NCBI RefSeq assembly: GCF_040270295.1
Contig: NZ_JBELOE010000143.1
From: Catenovulum sediminis
Lineage (GTDB): Bacteria > Pseudomonadota > Gammaproteobacteria > Enterobacterales > Alteromonadaceae
DNA length: 64,000 nucleotides
Direction: 5' to 3' (one strand)
Numbering within the stretch: position 1 is the stretch's first letter; each line of letters starts with the position of its first letter. Below the pieces are notes generated by a model. It was not told the DNA's origin. It did not search any database and saw only the letters and a program-made list of their open reading frames with translations. The position numbers and the translations under genes were made by a program. This document shows positions 43,054-52,394 of the stretch, piece by piece.

Positions 43054-45329
43054 AATTAAATAAAATTGTTATTCTGCCGGCGATGGCAATTGCCCGGATG
43101 GGCTCTTCCGAAAAACCATTAGATAACTATGAAATAAAGCATGATCCCAAAGCACCGCTCGATTTTCGTAAAATAAAGCGTGCTGAAACCTTTATTGTAA
43201 ATACTCAAACAGGTGAAATAACAGAAACGCTGCCTGCATCAGACGAACCACCAAACTTTAAAGACAATAATAAAATAAGGCCCGTTGCTCCGTTTCTCGA
43301 AGTCTTTGCGGTTATCGAAGAAAATGGAGAAGAAAAGCTATCCCCGCTTGATACGCACCTGCTAAAACACTTTTCACTAGCGGTAAAGTGGCATGTTAAA
43401 GCTGGCAATTATAAAGTATACCGCCGAACGACAGATGAAAATGACAAAGTAACCGCCGAATTAACCGATATTAGCGATCACAAACAATACGCATTAAATG
43501 GCTACAGCCCACATTTCATTAAGGATGAAAATGGTCTGCCCAAATCAATACCTTTCGGCAAAATTCAATTTATCAAACCAAACAAAACACACCCAGAAAT
43601 AAGACTTAGATACACACCTGGCAAAGGTTTAGTATACGGTAGCACACCGACAAAAGAGCTACCGAATGTTTTTCAACCGCAAGAAATGGGGGGGGTTGCT
43701 TATTCAGGCATTGAAATCCCACCCGAACGCATCGTATACGACAGTGAAAAAGGACTGTGGAACGGAAAATATACAGACAACGACTCAACATTAAACACAC
43801 TGGCACAAGGCTTGTACGCTGCTTACGGAAAAGCACCATACTTTAATTATTATCAAGAACCACAACCTGCTCGTGGTTATTTAGATGATGCATGTGATGG
43901 CATCATTACAATAGAGCTGACTGATCAAGCAGGTCATGTCGCTTACTCTGCGAAAGCCCGCTTTTGCTCGTCACCGCCAATATTTGCACCTGATTCCGAG
44001 TTTGTGCGCACGGTACAAGATGATTTAGAGCAAGTGTTATTAGGTCCGGATATTGAAAACCAGCAAAGTGCGGCTTTGTCATTAGCGCAGGACATAGTGC
44101 GCCGCGCCTATGAAACCGTCCGATTTATGAATCTATCTGTATTAAATGGCGATCCAGTTAAAGGACGACCAAACCACGCGGATACTATGGTTGGAAACGA
44201 CTCTGAAGATCTCGGTCGTGCTTTTCAACCCATCATGGCACCTCACTCACTTGATACTTTATCAATTACCGCATTACATCAACAACTCTATACTGCGATG
44301 GAAGCAGGTATACCGCCTTGGTTTTATGATTTGTTACGCAAACCCGATGAAGTAGCCGATTTAACAGACAAAGGACGACGCAAGATGCCTGCCATGATGT
44401 CGGGTGCCGATGCTCGTTATTTAGCGCTAACCTACCGGCAAATAGACTTAATCAAAAATGCCGGTAAAGACGCTATGTTCGGTGATTTCCCTGTTGAAAA
44501 TACAGGCCAATTAACCCCCAAAAACTTAACCGCACATCTGCACTATCGCGGACAAAGCAACCCGCCAAACACGCATATAAATTCATCGGTTGGTAACTGT
44601 TGTCCCGGTTTAGAATTTGACTTTCGAAGTGTCTGGAAACGCGCTTTTGTTGGTATCACATTAGTAGAACATGATAATTATGTTTTACAAGCCGACGCTG
44701 AATATGCGGATCTACAAGGTCGCCGGCTATTGAGTTTTGACATTGAAAAAGATGGCGAAATCACAAATTGGCCTGTTGTCGTACAAGCAATTGGCCCTTC
44801 AGCGGATGGAACCAGCACCGAACCCTTAAGAACAGATGATAATCCAGATGGTGTGGTCAGCTTAGAATGGTCAAATACACTGGCTTATATCTGGAAACAT
44901 GCCGGTCAAAAACTAAAGTGTTACTTTACGAAAGAAAAAATGCTGAATAAGCAAGTACTCGCTAACTTACCAGCAGATCAAATCATAACTAAAGAACTGG
45001 AAGTTAGGAATTTTTTCGAGGAAGGTTCGACCCTTATTAACGAAGCATTAGCAGAACCGGGAGAACTCACCCAAGGGTTATGCTCTCCCTGGCAAAATGA
45101 TTTTCGCGAATGTGTATGTTATTACTGGGCTTCCAGTCGACCTGATTACGTCAATGTCGAACCTGCTCCCAATGGTGGGAGTCAAGGTGACAACTGGATG
45201 CAGAAAAAGCGAACCGGTCAATATGTTGTCGACGATTATAAAGACAACCGCTTAATTAACTATCAAGATCTGTTTATGGATTGGGAAGCGTTACTTAAAT
45301 TTCAAATTGGCGGGCGTGACGCCGAATAA
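43050..45329 (+). CDS. LodA/GoxA-like CTQ-dependent oxidase
   Basis: The ATG at 43050 gives 759 residues; an upstream in-frame ATG (42912) lies within the ferritin gene and is not needed. The start MKLNKIVILPAMAIARMGSS matches the LodA/GoxA N-terminus. Cys517-Cys518 lie in GNCCPGLEFDFRS, the region of the catalytic cysteine. A tryptophan in SPWQNDFRECVCYYW (Trp681) is the probable partner of a cysteine tryptophylquinone, though Trp574 is an alternative. LodA-type enzymes oxidise amino acids and release H2O2 and ammonia. No signal peptide is visible. Substrate unknown. Confidence 0.85.
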   Translation: MKLNKIVILPAMAIARMGSSEKPLDNYEIKHDPKAPLDFRKIKRAETFIVNTQTGEITETLPASDEPPNFKDNNKIRPVAPFLEVFAVIEENGEEKLSPLDTHLLKHFSLAVKWHVKAGNYKVYRRTTDENDKVTAELTDISDHKQYALNGYSPHFIKDENGLPKSIPFGKIQFIKPNKTHPEIRLRYTPGKGLVYGSTPTKELPNVFQPQEMGGVAYSGIEIPPERIVYDSEKGLWNGKYTDNDSTLNTLAQGLYAAYGKAPYFNYYQEPQPARGYLDDACDGIITIELTDQAGHVAYSAKARFCSSPPIFAPDSEFVRTVQDDLEQVLLGPDIENQQSAALSLAQDIVRRAYETVRFMNLSVLNGDPVKGRPNHADTMVGNDSEDLGRAFQPIMAPHSLDTLSITALHQQLYTAMEAGIPPWFYDLLRKPDEVADLTDKGRRKMPAMMSGADARYLALTYRQIDLIKNAGKDAMFGDFPVENTGQLTPKNLTAHLHYRGQSNPPNTHINSSVGNCCPGLEFDFRSVWKRAFVGITLVEHDNYVLQADAEYADLQGRRLLSFDIEKDGEITNWPVVVQAIGPSADGTSTEPLRTDDNPDGVVSLEWSNTLAYIWKHAGQKLKCYFTKEKMLNKQVLANLPADQIITKELEVRNFFEEGSTLINEALAEPGELTQGLCSPWQNDFRECVCYYWASSRPDYVNVEPAPNGGSQGDNWMQKKRTGQYVVDDYKDNRLINYQDLFMDWEALLKFQIGGRDAE

Positions 45330-45349
45330 TAAAAATAAAAGAGTCAAGC

Positions 45350-46714
45350 ATGTCTAATGTACCGATTAAGTTTTATCCCAAAACGCAAAACAGCAGTGCA
45401 GGTGAAAGTTATATGCAGCTTTCAGCACCACAGTCCAGTCACTTACATACATGGCAAAGCCACAATAAAAATCATTTATTTGTGGTTAATGGCAGTCAGC
45501 TATTTGATATTGACCAACAGCTATACCATGCGTTGCAAAACGCAGTGCGACAGGGCCAAGAGACACAATTATTCAATCAATTAGGTCTGCACAAAAGCGT
45601 TTTTATTGATGACCAACCAGTTCAATCTCCGCCACTAAAAGCTTTATCTTTGGCAATCGCACAAAAATGTAATTTAGGTTGCACATATTGTTATGCCCAA
45701 CAAGGCGATTTTGGTGGAAGTGCAAAAAATATGACTTTGTTAACCGCGAAAAAAGCAGTTGATCGCTTGTTGGCAAATAGCAGTCACGGCGAAAAACTCA
45801 ACTTAGCCTTTATGGGCGGAGAACCATTGGCAAACCGTCAGGTCTTGTACGCAACAACACAGTATGCGAACCGTCGGGCCAAAGAAAAAGGCGTCTGCTT
45901 TAGTTTTGCTGTTACCACAAACGGCACACTGTTAACCGCAGCAGATGCCGTCTTTTTTGAACAGTATGGCTTTGCGGTCACATTGAGTTTAGATGGTACC
46001 GAACAAACCCATAACAGCCTGCGCCCGCTTAAAAGTGGGAAGGGCAGTTTTGCCCGTATTATAAAAAATGTACAACCGCTACTTAACATACAAAACAAAA
46101 TGCAGGTTTCGGTACGCGTCACTGTCACCCCTAGAAACCTGCAGCTAAAAGAATATTTAGATTACTTCCTAGCATTAGGGTTTCATTCAGTCGGATTTTC
46201 TCCCATGTTGAAGTCTCCGACCGGACAAGATGAAATGCATACTGCTGAACTTCAATATATGCTCAGTCAAATGATTGAATGCGGCGACGCTTTTGTCGAA
46301 AAAACACTCGCCGGTGAAAGATATGCATTTGCCAACATATTAAATGCAATGAAAGAAATATCTAAAGGTACGCACAGGCCTTACCCTTGCGGCGCTGGTG
46401 CCGGTTACTTAGGGGTATCAGCTGAAGGGAATTTATTTGCCTGTCACCGCTTTGTCGATGAACCACAAGCCGCAATGGGTGAACTTGAATTGGGCGTTGA
46501 TATTCTGCAGCAAAACAAGTGGCTACAACAACGCCATGTACACCAACAATCCCCTTGCAATACTTGCTGGGCAAGATATCAATGTGGCGGAGGGTGCCAC
46601 CATGAAGTACTAAACGGTGAACGTGTTGCCTGTGATTTTGTGCGTGGCTGGCTACAGTACTGTATGGAAGTTTACGTTAAATTAAGCAGCGTTAAAGCCG
46701 AACGTTTAATATGA
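45350..46714 (+). CDS. Radical SAM/SPASM maturase
   Basis: A 454-residue enzyme. The first about 100 residues (NHLFVVNGSQLFDIDQQLYH) may act as a PqqD/RRE-like peptide-recognition region. The radical SAM motif CNLGCTYC has Cys107, Cys111 and Cys114 (CX3CX2C). A C-terminal SPASM region carries GAGAGYLGVSAEGNLFACHR and CNTCWARYQCGGGCHHEV, with cysteines for extra Fe-S clusters. This resembles the QhpD/PeaB group that installs thioether bonds in quinohemoprotein amine dehydrogenase. It lies 20 bases after the LodA-like gene and is coupled by ATGA to the flavoprotein gene. The substrate is likely within this operon. Confidence 0.88.
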   Translation: MSNVPIKFYPKTQNSSAGESYMQLSAPQSSHLHTWQSHNKNHLFVVNGSQLFDIDQQLYHALQNAVRQGQETQLFNQLGLHKSVFIDDQPVQSPPLKALSLAIAQKCNLGCTYCYAQQGDFGGSAKNMTLLTAKKAVDRLLANSSHGEKLNLAFMGGEPLANRQVLYATTQYANRRAKEKGVCFSFAVTTNGTLLTAADAVFFEQYGFAVTLSLDGTEQTHNSLRPLKSGKGSFARIIKNVQPLLNIQNKMQVSVRVTVTPRNLQLKEYLDYFLALGFHSVGFSPMLKSPTGQDEMHTAELQYMLSQMIECGDAFVEKTLAGERYAFANILNAMKEISKGTHRPYPCGAGAGYLGVSAEGNLFACHRFVDEPQAAMGELELGVDILQQNKWLQQRHVHQQSPCNTCWARYQCGGGCHHEVLNGERVACDFVRGWLQYCMEVYVKLSSVKAERLI

Positions 46715-48213
46715 CAGTGCAAAACCAAAATTTTGATATTGTGGTAGTCGGCGCAGGACCAGCTGGCTCGGTATGCGCTGCGCAACTGCAAAAATATGGC
46801 CATCGAGTTTGTGTTATCGACAGTCAAAAATTTCCAAGAGAACATATTGGCGAGTCATTGAGCCCGGGTATCTGGCACCATATGCAAACACTTGGCTTAA
46901 CAGAAGCGCTTCAGGCAAGTAAAAAATTTATCTGCCAGTCAATCGAAATTCACTGGCCCGGCAGCAAAATACAACGGCGTGAGCTGGCAGGAAAACCGGG
47001 GATCATCATAAAACGCTCAGATTTCGATTATTTATTGTTAAATCATGCTGTCGCTGCCGGTGTGCAATTAAAGTTAGAGCATAGATTATTATCTCAAGCG
47101 AAATTAACGGATTACTGCTGGTCACTAACGGTCTTGCATCAATCCCAAACGCAACAAATCAATTGCAAATGGCTAATTGATGCGAGTGGACGTGCCCGAG
47201 CTTGCCGCGGAACAGTGCAAAAAAATACGCGCAAAACCTTATGCCTCGTAAGCTACTTACCCTTTAACGAAAACGCAGTACCCTTTATCAAAGCTTTCTC
47301 GCATGGTTGGCTGTGGGGCATGCCATTACCTGATAAGCGCTTCAACCTGATGCTATTTGTTGATGCAAGTTACTATCAAAAACATATCGCTACGCAGCAA
47401 AAAAATTACTTCTCACGCGTGGTAAATGATTTATTGCTCGATTTAGCTAAGACACAACCGGCACTTAAACAACTGATATGTAATCTGCAGGCAATCAAAA
47501 AAATATCTGTCGTAGATGCGACAAGTTACTACAGCACGCAGGCAATATCCGACCAACTGATAATGATTGGTGAAAGTGCATTAGCTTTAGACCCTTTATC
47601 TTCATCTGGTGTCGAAAAAGCCTTACAAACCTCAATATCAGCAGCCATTGTGGTTAATACTTTACTTAAAAAGCCACACAATACCCAACTGGCAAAAGAC
47701 TATTATCAACAACTGATCACCCAATCCGCTCGGCAACATCAACAATGGGCAGACGATTTTTATGCACAAGGCGCGCCTTACTTTCAAACAGGATTTTGGC
47801 AACGTGATGCTAACAACAGAGTCAAAGTAAAACAATTACCTAAAAAATCAGATAACATAGATAACATAGATAAAAACAGGTTAGAGCCTGAAAGAATTAC
47901 CGCGAATAGTTTGTTAAATAAATCAACGAAAATCCGATATATACAAACAGCGGCGCTCACCGGTCAGTTTATTGAGGCTGTAGATGCAATCCAACACCCA
48001 AATTTTACCCAAGCATTTAGTTTTATAGCGGATTTTGCGATCGCTTCTTTCTTAAAAAAATTACCTGATCAAGCGTTTGCTGCCGCACAATTGTACGCTC
48101 AACTCTCTATACATACAGTTCCAGATAAAGCAAAGTACATTCTCAACTGGTTGATACAAAATGAATTACTGGTAACGGTTAATGAAACGCATGCACCCAA
48201 GTATCAAGGCTAA
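46711..48213 (+). CDS. LodB/QhpG-like FAD-dependent monooxygenase
   Basis: A 500-residue flavoprotein with the Rossmann motif GAGPAGS (residues 14-20), a GES motif after EHI (PREHIGESLSPGIW), the second FAD motif DASGRAR, and a late GESALALDPLSSSGVEKAL. These fit the tryptophan-2-halogenase-like monooxygenases that hydroxylate the precursor Trp during CTQ formation: LodB for LodA, and QhpG for QHNDH. It ends the operon (the gene overlaps the radical SAM gene by four bases). The C-terminal part has DNIDNIDKN, a short repeat. Substrate assignment is inference from context. Confidence 0.85.
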   Translation: MTVQNQNFDIVVVGAGPAGSVCAAQLQKYGHRVCVIDSQKFPREHIGESLSPGIWHHMQTLGLTEALQASKKFICQSIEIHWPGSKIQRRELAGKPGIIIKRSDFDYLLLNHAVAAGVQLKLEHRLLSQAKLTDYCWSLTVLHQSQTQQINCKWLIDASGRARACRGTVQKNTRKTLCLVSYLPFNENAVPFIKAFSHGWLWGMPLPDKRFNLMLFVDASYYQKHIATQQKNYFSRVVNDLLLDLAKTQPALKQLICNLQAIKKISVVDATSYYSTQAISDQLIMIGESALALDPLSSSGVEKALQTSISAAIVVNTLLKKPHNTQLAKDYYQQLITQSARQHQQWADDFYAQGAPYFQTGFWQRDANNRVKVKQLPKKSDNIDNIDKNRLEPERITANSLLNKSTKIRYIQTAALTGQFIEAVDAIQHPNFTQAFSFIADFAIASFLKKLPDQAFAAAQLYAQLSIHTVPDKAKYILNWLIQNELLVTVNETHAPKYQG

Positions 48214-48276
48214 AGAATAACCTCACAAGACAAAATGTAGCGACCCGCGGTATTCGCTCAAGTAAAAAAATGACTG

Positions 48277-49197
48277 TTAATCAACAGTCTCATTTTGCAA
48301 TTTTATCCAATACTCTTTTCTATCCAGCGGTGTATTCTTCGGCAAATAAGGATTTTCCAATTCGATGATTCGACTATCACGCCATTTTTCCAGCGGAAAA
48401 ATGGCGCGTGTTAGGGCATGCTCTTGTAATAATTGTTGATAACTACCATCCGCAATCGCCATTTTTAAGCCAATTTCCAAATAATCAGCCAGTGCTTTAT
48501 TGCCTTTTTTGACAAACAGATACGCCGGTAAAGGATAGTAGAACAAGATCTGATCCATTAACTCAACATTCATACCCTGTTTGCGCAAGTTAGCAACCTC
48601 AAAATGCCCTTCAAAAAGCCCCCTTGGAAATAATAAACAACGATCTTTGTCCAGCATTTTAACGATAAACTCATAGTGGCTGACACGTACAACATTAAAG
48701 TTGTTATGTTCCAATATATCTGAGTCAGCCCAAATACTGCCCTGACATACAGGTAACTGTTTTAACTCTTCAAGCGATGCGTTTTTAAGCATGGCCAAAT
48801 TTTTTGATTTAACAATCGACAAACGGTAGCCCAATAAACCTGAGAATAAAGGAATGCGAACAGGTAAAAATTTTTCTTCTAACGCGATACTTGTACCAAA
48901 GTAAGTCACATCAAAAATACCGCGCTCTAAGTAGCTTTCAAAACTCAATAATTGCCTTTCTTCCAAAGGTACAAATTTGAGGCGATGTTTAACAAAATGC
49001 GTTTTATTGGCTTTACGTACTGCCAAATTAACCACATCAACTAAAAATCGCTCTCCCATCTGGTTTTGCGAGCTAGGCTGCATCACTTTAATAAATTTAT
49101 CTTGCGCGAGACTTGGCTTAGTCAAGATAAGCGCGACTGCCAGAGCAACTATCCAAGCAAGTGGTACATGGTGTGAAAACAGCAATAGTCGAAGCAT
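48277..49197 (-). CDS. Periplasmic solute-binding-like protein, paralogue 3
   Basis: A 306-residue exported protein with an N-terminal hydrophobic signal (IVALAVALILTKPSLA/QDKF). It shares the family layout with the paralogues at 4424 and 18500: LLGYRLSIVKSKN, CQGSIWADSDILEHNNFNVV, LLFPRGLFEGHFEVA and ILFYYPLPAYLFVKKGN. It is more diverged; the GQG-FWGDT block has become CQG-SIWAD-SDIL. It is convergent with the LodB-like gene, whose stop is only 63 bases away, and isolated from transporters. Ligand unknown. Confidence 0.65.
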   Translation of the reverse strand: MLRLLLFSHHVPLAWIVALAVALILTKPSLAQDKFIKVMQPSSQNQMGERFLVDVVNLAVRKANKTHFVKHRLKFVPLEERQLLSFESYLERGIFDVTYFGTSIALEEKFLPVRIPLFSGLLGYRLSIVKSKNLAMLKNASLEELKQLPVCQGSIWADSDILEHNNFNVVRVSHYEFIVKMLDKDRCLLFPRGLFEGHFEVANLRKQGMNVELMDQILFYYPLPAYLFVKKGNKALADYLEIGLKMAIADGSYQQLLQEHALTRAIFPLEKWRDSRIIELENPYLPKNTPLDRKEYWIKLQNETVD

Positions 49198-49302
49198 GTA
49201 AGGTGTGTCATTAGTTAGTCTTTTTACAAGCTTAGGTTAGAAGTATTAAATCAGCAAAATACAAAAAAAACGAAAATTGTTTAAAAACCAAACAAACTTT
49301 GA

Positions 49303-49330
49303 TTGACTCCAGCTATAAACCCTGTACTAT
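49303..49330 (+). promoter_or_regulatory. Sigma-70 promoter of the cold-shock gene
   Basis: TTGACT (49303-49308), 16 bases, TACTAT (49325-49330). Transcription would begin near 49337 and leave a leader of about 150 bases before the start codon at 49490, the usual long leader of cold-shock genes that can fold as an RNA thermosensor. Confidence 0.7.
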
Positions 49331-49489
49331 AACTGTCAGCTAGAAAGTATGTCTTACCTTAAAAAATCTTCACTTCGTTGTTTTATTTATAAATCACCGT
49401 CCTGATGTTTCTAAGTTTCAGTCTATTTCCACGCTAGAGAAGCCTCTTGAGGCAACACAATTTAATTTTAAAATTTCAGGATATATATT

Positions 49490-49699
49490 ATGTCTAATAC
49501 AGTTAAAGGCACAGTTAAGTGGTTCAACGAATCTAAAGGTTTTGGTTTCATCGAGCAAGAGTCTGGCCCAGATGTTTTCGCACATTTCAGTGCTATCGTA
49601 AGCGACGGTTTCAAAACTTTAGCTGAAGGCCAACAAGTTCAATTCCAAGTAGCTCAAGGTCCTAAAGGTCCACAAGCTGAAAATATCCAAGCTATCTAA
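49490..49699 (+). CDS. CspA-family cold-shock protein
   Basis: A 69-residue single OB-fold RNA-binding protein. It holds the RNP1/RNP2 motifs in KWFNESKGFGFIEQ and DVFAHFSAI, with VKGTVKWFNES at the start and GPQAENIQAI at the end. It binds single-stranded RNA and helps translation at low temperature or during growth shifts. A long leader upstream and a strong terminator downstream frame it as monocistronic. Confidence 0.96.
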   Translation: MSNTVKGTVKWFNESKGFGFIEQESGPDVFAHFSAIVSDGFKTLAEGQQVQFQVAQGPKGPQAENIQAI

Positions 49700-49723
49700 T
49701 TTTAAATTAGCAGTTTGAATATC

Positions 49724-49753
49724 TAAAAGGCAATTCTTTTGAATTGCCTTTTT
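49724..49753 (+). terminator. Terminator of the cold-shock gene
   Basis: AAAAGGCAATTC and GAATTGCCTTTTTT form a 12-bp stem around a short TTTT loop with a T-run, starting 25 bases past the stop. Confidence 0.93.
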
Positions 49754-49894
49754 TGTTTCCGGCTTCCCCATCTTCTACTAGCCCAACTTGTCACAATTGT
49801 GTTACATTCCACACATTTAATAAACATCCAAGATATACCAACTTTTTGACTGTTTAAAAAACACAGCCTACTTTCCTATTTGGTGCGCGCAATA

Positions 49895-51187
49895 ATGTTT
49901 AGCAAAATTAAAATAGACAAACACAAGAAGACAAATGCATTTGATGTTTTAACCTTTTTGCTCGCAATTTTAACAGCTTGCATCATGCTCTGGTATCAAT
50001 TGGGTATGAATCGTGATTTAGTCATTGATGCCAACAATGCAACCGCTCGCGTGGAAAGTGATAAGAGTGAAGGCGGTCATTCGCGTGTGAGCTTTGTAAA
50101 GGATAACGCGTTAATAATGCGCTGTACCATTCGTCGTAGTCAAACCTACCAATATCCATATTGTAACCTGATCGTTGAGTTGACAGAAAAGCCGGGCCTT
50201 GATCTGACAAAATACAATCAGCTATTTGTCACTATGCAATATCAATCAACCGCCCCAGATAAGATACGTATTTATTTAAACCATGTTTTTGACAACCAGC
50301 AAACTACAACCACCTATCCTTTTAAAATGAATTTATATCGCTTTAACGCCGAAAATAAAATTGCCACTTATCGTATTCAGCTAAGTGATTTTGTTGTTCC
50401 ATTTTGGTGGATTTGTGCCAATAAAGTGGACAGCGCGCACAGTGAATTTTCAAATGTTAAAAACATCATGTTTTCGACCGGTGAATCGACCAAACCGCGT
50501 GATACAGAGATAAAAATATTCAAAATAGCGCTTAGAGGTAAGTGGATTGAAGAACGTAATTTGTATCAGGGGTTATTATATATATGGATCGTTTGGATCG
50601 TCAGTGGTCTAAGCTGGAAAATATATCAACTGGCCAATGAGCAGAGACAATTACAAAAACACTCTCGCAACTTGTTAAAGAAAAATAAAGCACTCGATAA
50701 CAAAAGTAGAGTATTACAAGAACAAGCGCATCATGACCAACTAACAGGTTTATACAATCGCAGTGGTTTGTACAATGCACTAGATAACCTAGCTAACAAC
50801 CAATTTTCATTACTCATTTTAGATATAGATCATTTTAAATCCATTAATGACGAACTAGGCCATGATGTCGGTGACAGTGTGTTAAAACAGCTCGCTTCAG
50901 TATTAAAAACTCGTTGTCGAGAATCCGACTTGGTTGTCCGCTGGGGAGGAGAAGAGTTTTTAATCTTATGTAGAAACACAGATATACACCAAGCAGAATT
51001 ATTAGCAAACAAGTTGCGACTAGAGATTAGTCAAACCCAATTTACCATTGGCCGTCGTATTACCTGCAGCATCGGGGTGGCAGAGAAAACAACGCAAAGT
51101 TTTGATGAGCTTTTCAAACAAGCTGACTTAGCTCTGTATCAATCCAAAAAAACGGGTCGCAACAAAGTGACGGTGTATCAATCTTAA
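49895..51187 (+). CDS. Membrane diguanylate cyclase
   Basis: A 430-residue protein from ATG 49895 (a TTG at 49880 would add five residues). One membrane segment lies near the N-terminus (VLTFLLAILTACIMLWY) and one near residue 230 (LLYIWIVWIVSGLSW). They enclose a periplasmic region of about 190 residues with a beta-rich, carbohydrate-binding-like look (LFVTMQYQSTAPDKIRIYL). A helical linker and a GGDEF domain follow (DQLTGLYNRSG, LDIDHFKSINDELGHDVGD, active site GGEEF). It should make cyclic di-GMP. An upstream I-site (RxxD) is present as RESD. Confidence 0.9.
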   Translation: MFSKIKIDKHKKTNAFDVLTFLLAILTACIMLWYQLGMNRDLVIDANNATARVESDKSEGGHSRVSFVKDNALIMRCTIRRSQTYQYPYCNLIVELTEKPGLDLTKYNQLFVTMQYQSTAPDKIRIYLNHVFDNQQTTTTYPFKMNLYRFNAENKIATYRIQLSDFVVPFWWICANKVDSAHSEFSNVKNIMFSTGESTKPRDTEIKIFKIALRGKWIEERNLYQGLLYIWIVWIVSGLSWKIYQLANEQRQLQKHSRNLLKKNKALDNKSRVLQEQAHHDQLTGLYNRSGLYNALDNLANNQFSLLILDIDHFKSINDELGHDVGDSVLKQLASVLKTRCRESDLVVRWGGEEFLILCRNTDIHQAELLANKLRLEISQTQFTIGRRITCSIGVAEKTTQSFDELFKQADLALYQSKKTGRNKVTVYQS

Positions 51188-51298
51188 AGCCATTGACCTT
51201 GCCTATAATAAATACGTCGAAGCGCAAAACATTATAGTACTAAGGTCAACATGCTTAAGGGTGCACTCGGCTGCTAATCGCTTTAATCAAGAATAGCT

Positions 51299-52195
51299 CT
51301 AATCAACAATAGCGCCAACGTGTTTAACCACATTGGTTGCGACATCGGCGGCCGCTTCAACGGCTGTTAAAATATCAGACCCGGCCATTCGCGAGGCTAA
51401 ATATGTGCCAGCAAAAGAATCTCCAGCGGCAGTCGTATCGATACAGGGAGAATTGCCATCGATTGCACAATAATATTCAGCATGAGCATCGTATGCGTAA
51501 ATACCGTCTTGTGAACTTTTCACGACAATTTCATGGCATCCCAAAGCTCTAACAAACTCAACGACTTCGGTGTGATTAGCATGACCAAATAAAGCTTTGT
51601 GATCCGTCATTCCGGGTAAAGCCAGATCCGTTACTTGATACGCTAAGGTCAACCACTTAATAGCATCTTCTTTAGATTCCCACAATAATGGTCGATAATT
51701 CGGATCAAAAACAACAGTTGCACCTTTATTGCGTAAATCACTTACCAAATCAAGTAACGCTTGCTTATCATCATCACTTAAAATACCTAAACTAATACCG
51801 GTAAAATACACATAATCAAAATGCGGTAATGTTTCGGCAACACCTTGCGCGTGCATTAATTGCATCAATTGACTGGCTGCCGAGCCTTTACGCCAATAAG
51901 ACAAACAGCGTTTACCGGCAGAGTCTTTACTAATCGCATAAATACCCAGTTGCGCATCTGGCGTTTGTAATACATATTGCGTATTTAAACCTTCAGCTCT
52001 CCATTGTGAAAGCATTTCCTGACTTAAATTATCGGTCCCCACAGCAGATAAATAATAAACCGGCAACTGAGGCTGCCAGCGTTTTGCATATACCGCTGTA
52101 TTATAAGTATCGCCCGCATATGAGCGTTTGAAGTTTAATGTATCCGTTGCATTTAACTCCATCATACATTCGCCAATTGATATCAAAGATGCCAC
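51299..52195 (-). CDS. kdgK: PfkB-family sugar kinase, probably 2-keto-3-deoxygluconate kinase
   Basis: The GTG at 52195 is preferred because it follows AGAGGACTGGATT and gives 298 residues, the usual KdgK length; the frame to 52336 would add a non-homologous leader. Motifs: SLISIGECMMEL at the start, AGDTYNTAVYAKR, and the C-terminal DTTAAGDSFAGTYLA with the catalytic Asp. KDG kinases act in alginate and pectin sugar breakdown, which fits a marine bacterium. The KDG assignment is by similarity of the start and active-site region only; another sugar kinase is possible. Confidence 0.7.
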   Translation of the reverse strand: MASLISIGECMMELNATDTLNFKRSYAGDTYNTAVYAKRWQPQLPVYYLSAVGTDNLSQEMLSQWRAEGLNTQYVLQTPDAQLGIYAISKDSAGKRCLSYWRKGSAASQLMQLMHAQGVAETLPHFDYVYFTGISLGILSDDDKQALLDLVSDLRNKGATVVFDPNYRPLLWESKEDAIKWLTLAYQVTDLALPGMTDHKALFGHANHTEVVEFVRALGCHEIVVKSSQDGIYAYDAHAEYYCAIDGNSPCIDTTAAGDSFAGTYLASRMAGSDILTAVEAAADVATNVVKHVGAIVD

Positions 52196-52394
52196 AATCC
52201 AGTCCTCTAAAAATTGTACAGATAGTGAGCTGAATGTTAACGCCTTATACCCTAAATTACCAATAGCCATCGATGCTTTAAAGCGATATGAAGAATAATT
52301 AAAATAAATATATAAAAGTAAAATAATTGCTTGCACCTAAGGTGTATACTTAATACTTGATGTAATTCAGCAGCTATTATTTTTTATTATTTTT

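Noticed and set aside
48262..48290. Possible terminator of the quinoprotein operon (GACTGTT/AACAGTC)
   Set aside because: A 7-bp stem overlapping the convergent gene's stop, without a T-run; too weak to call.
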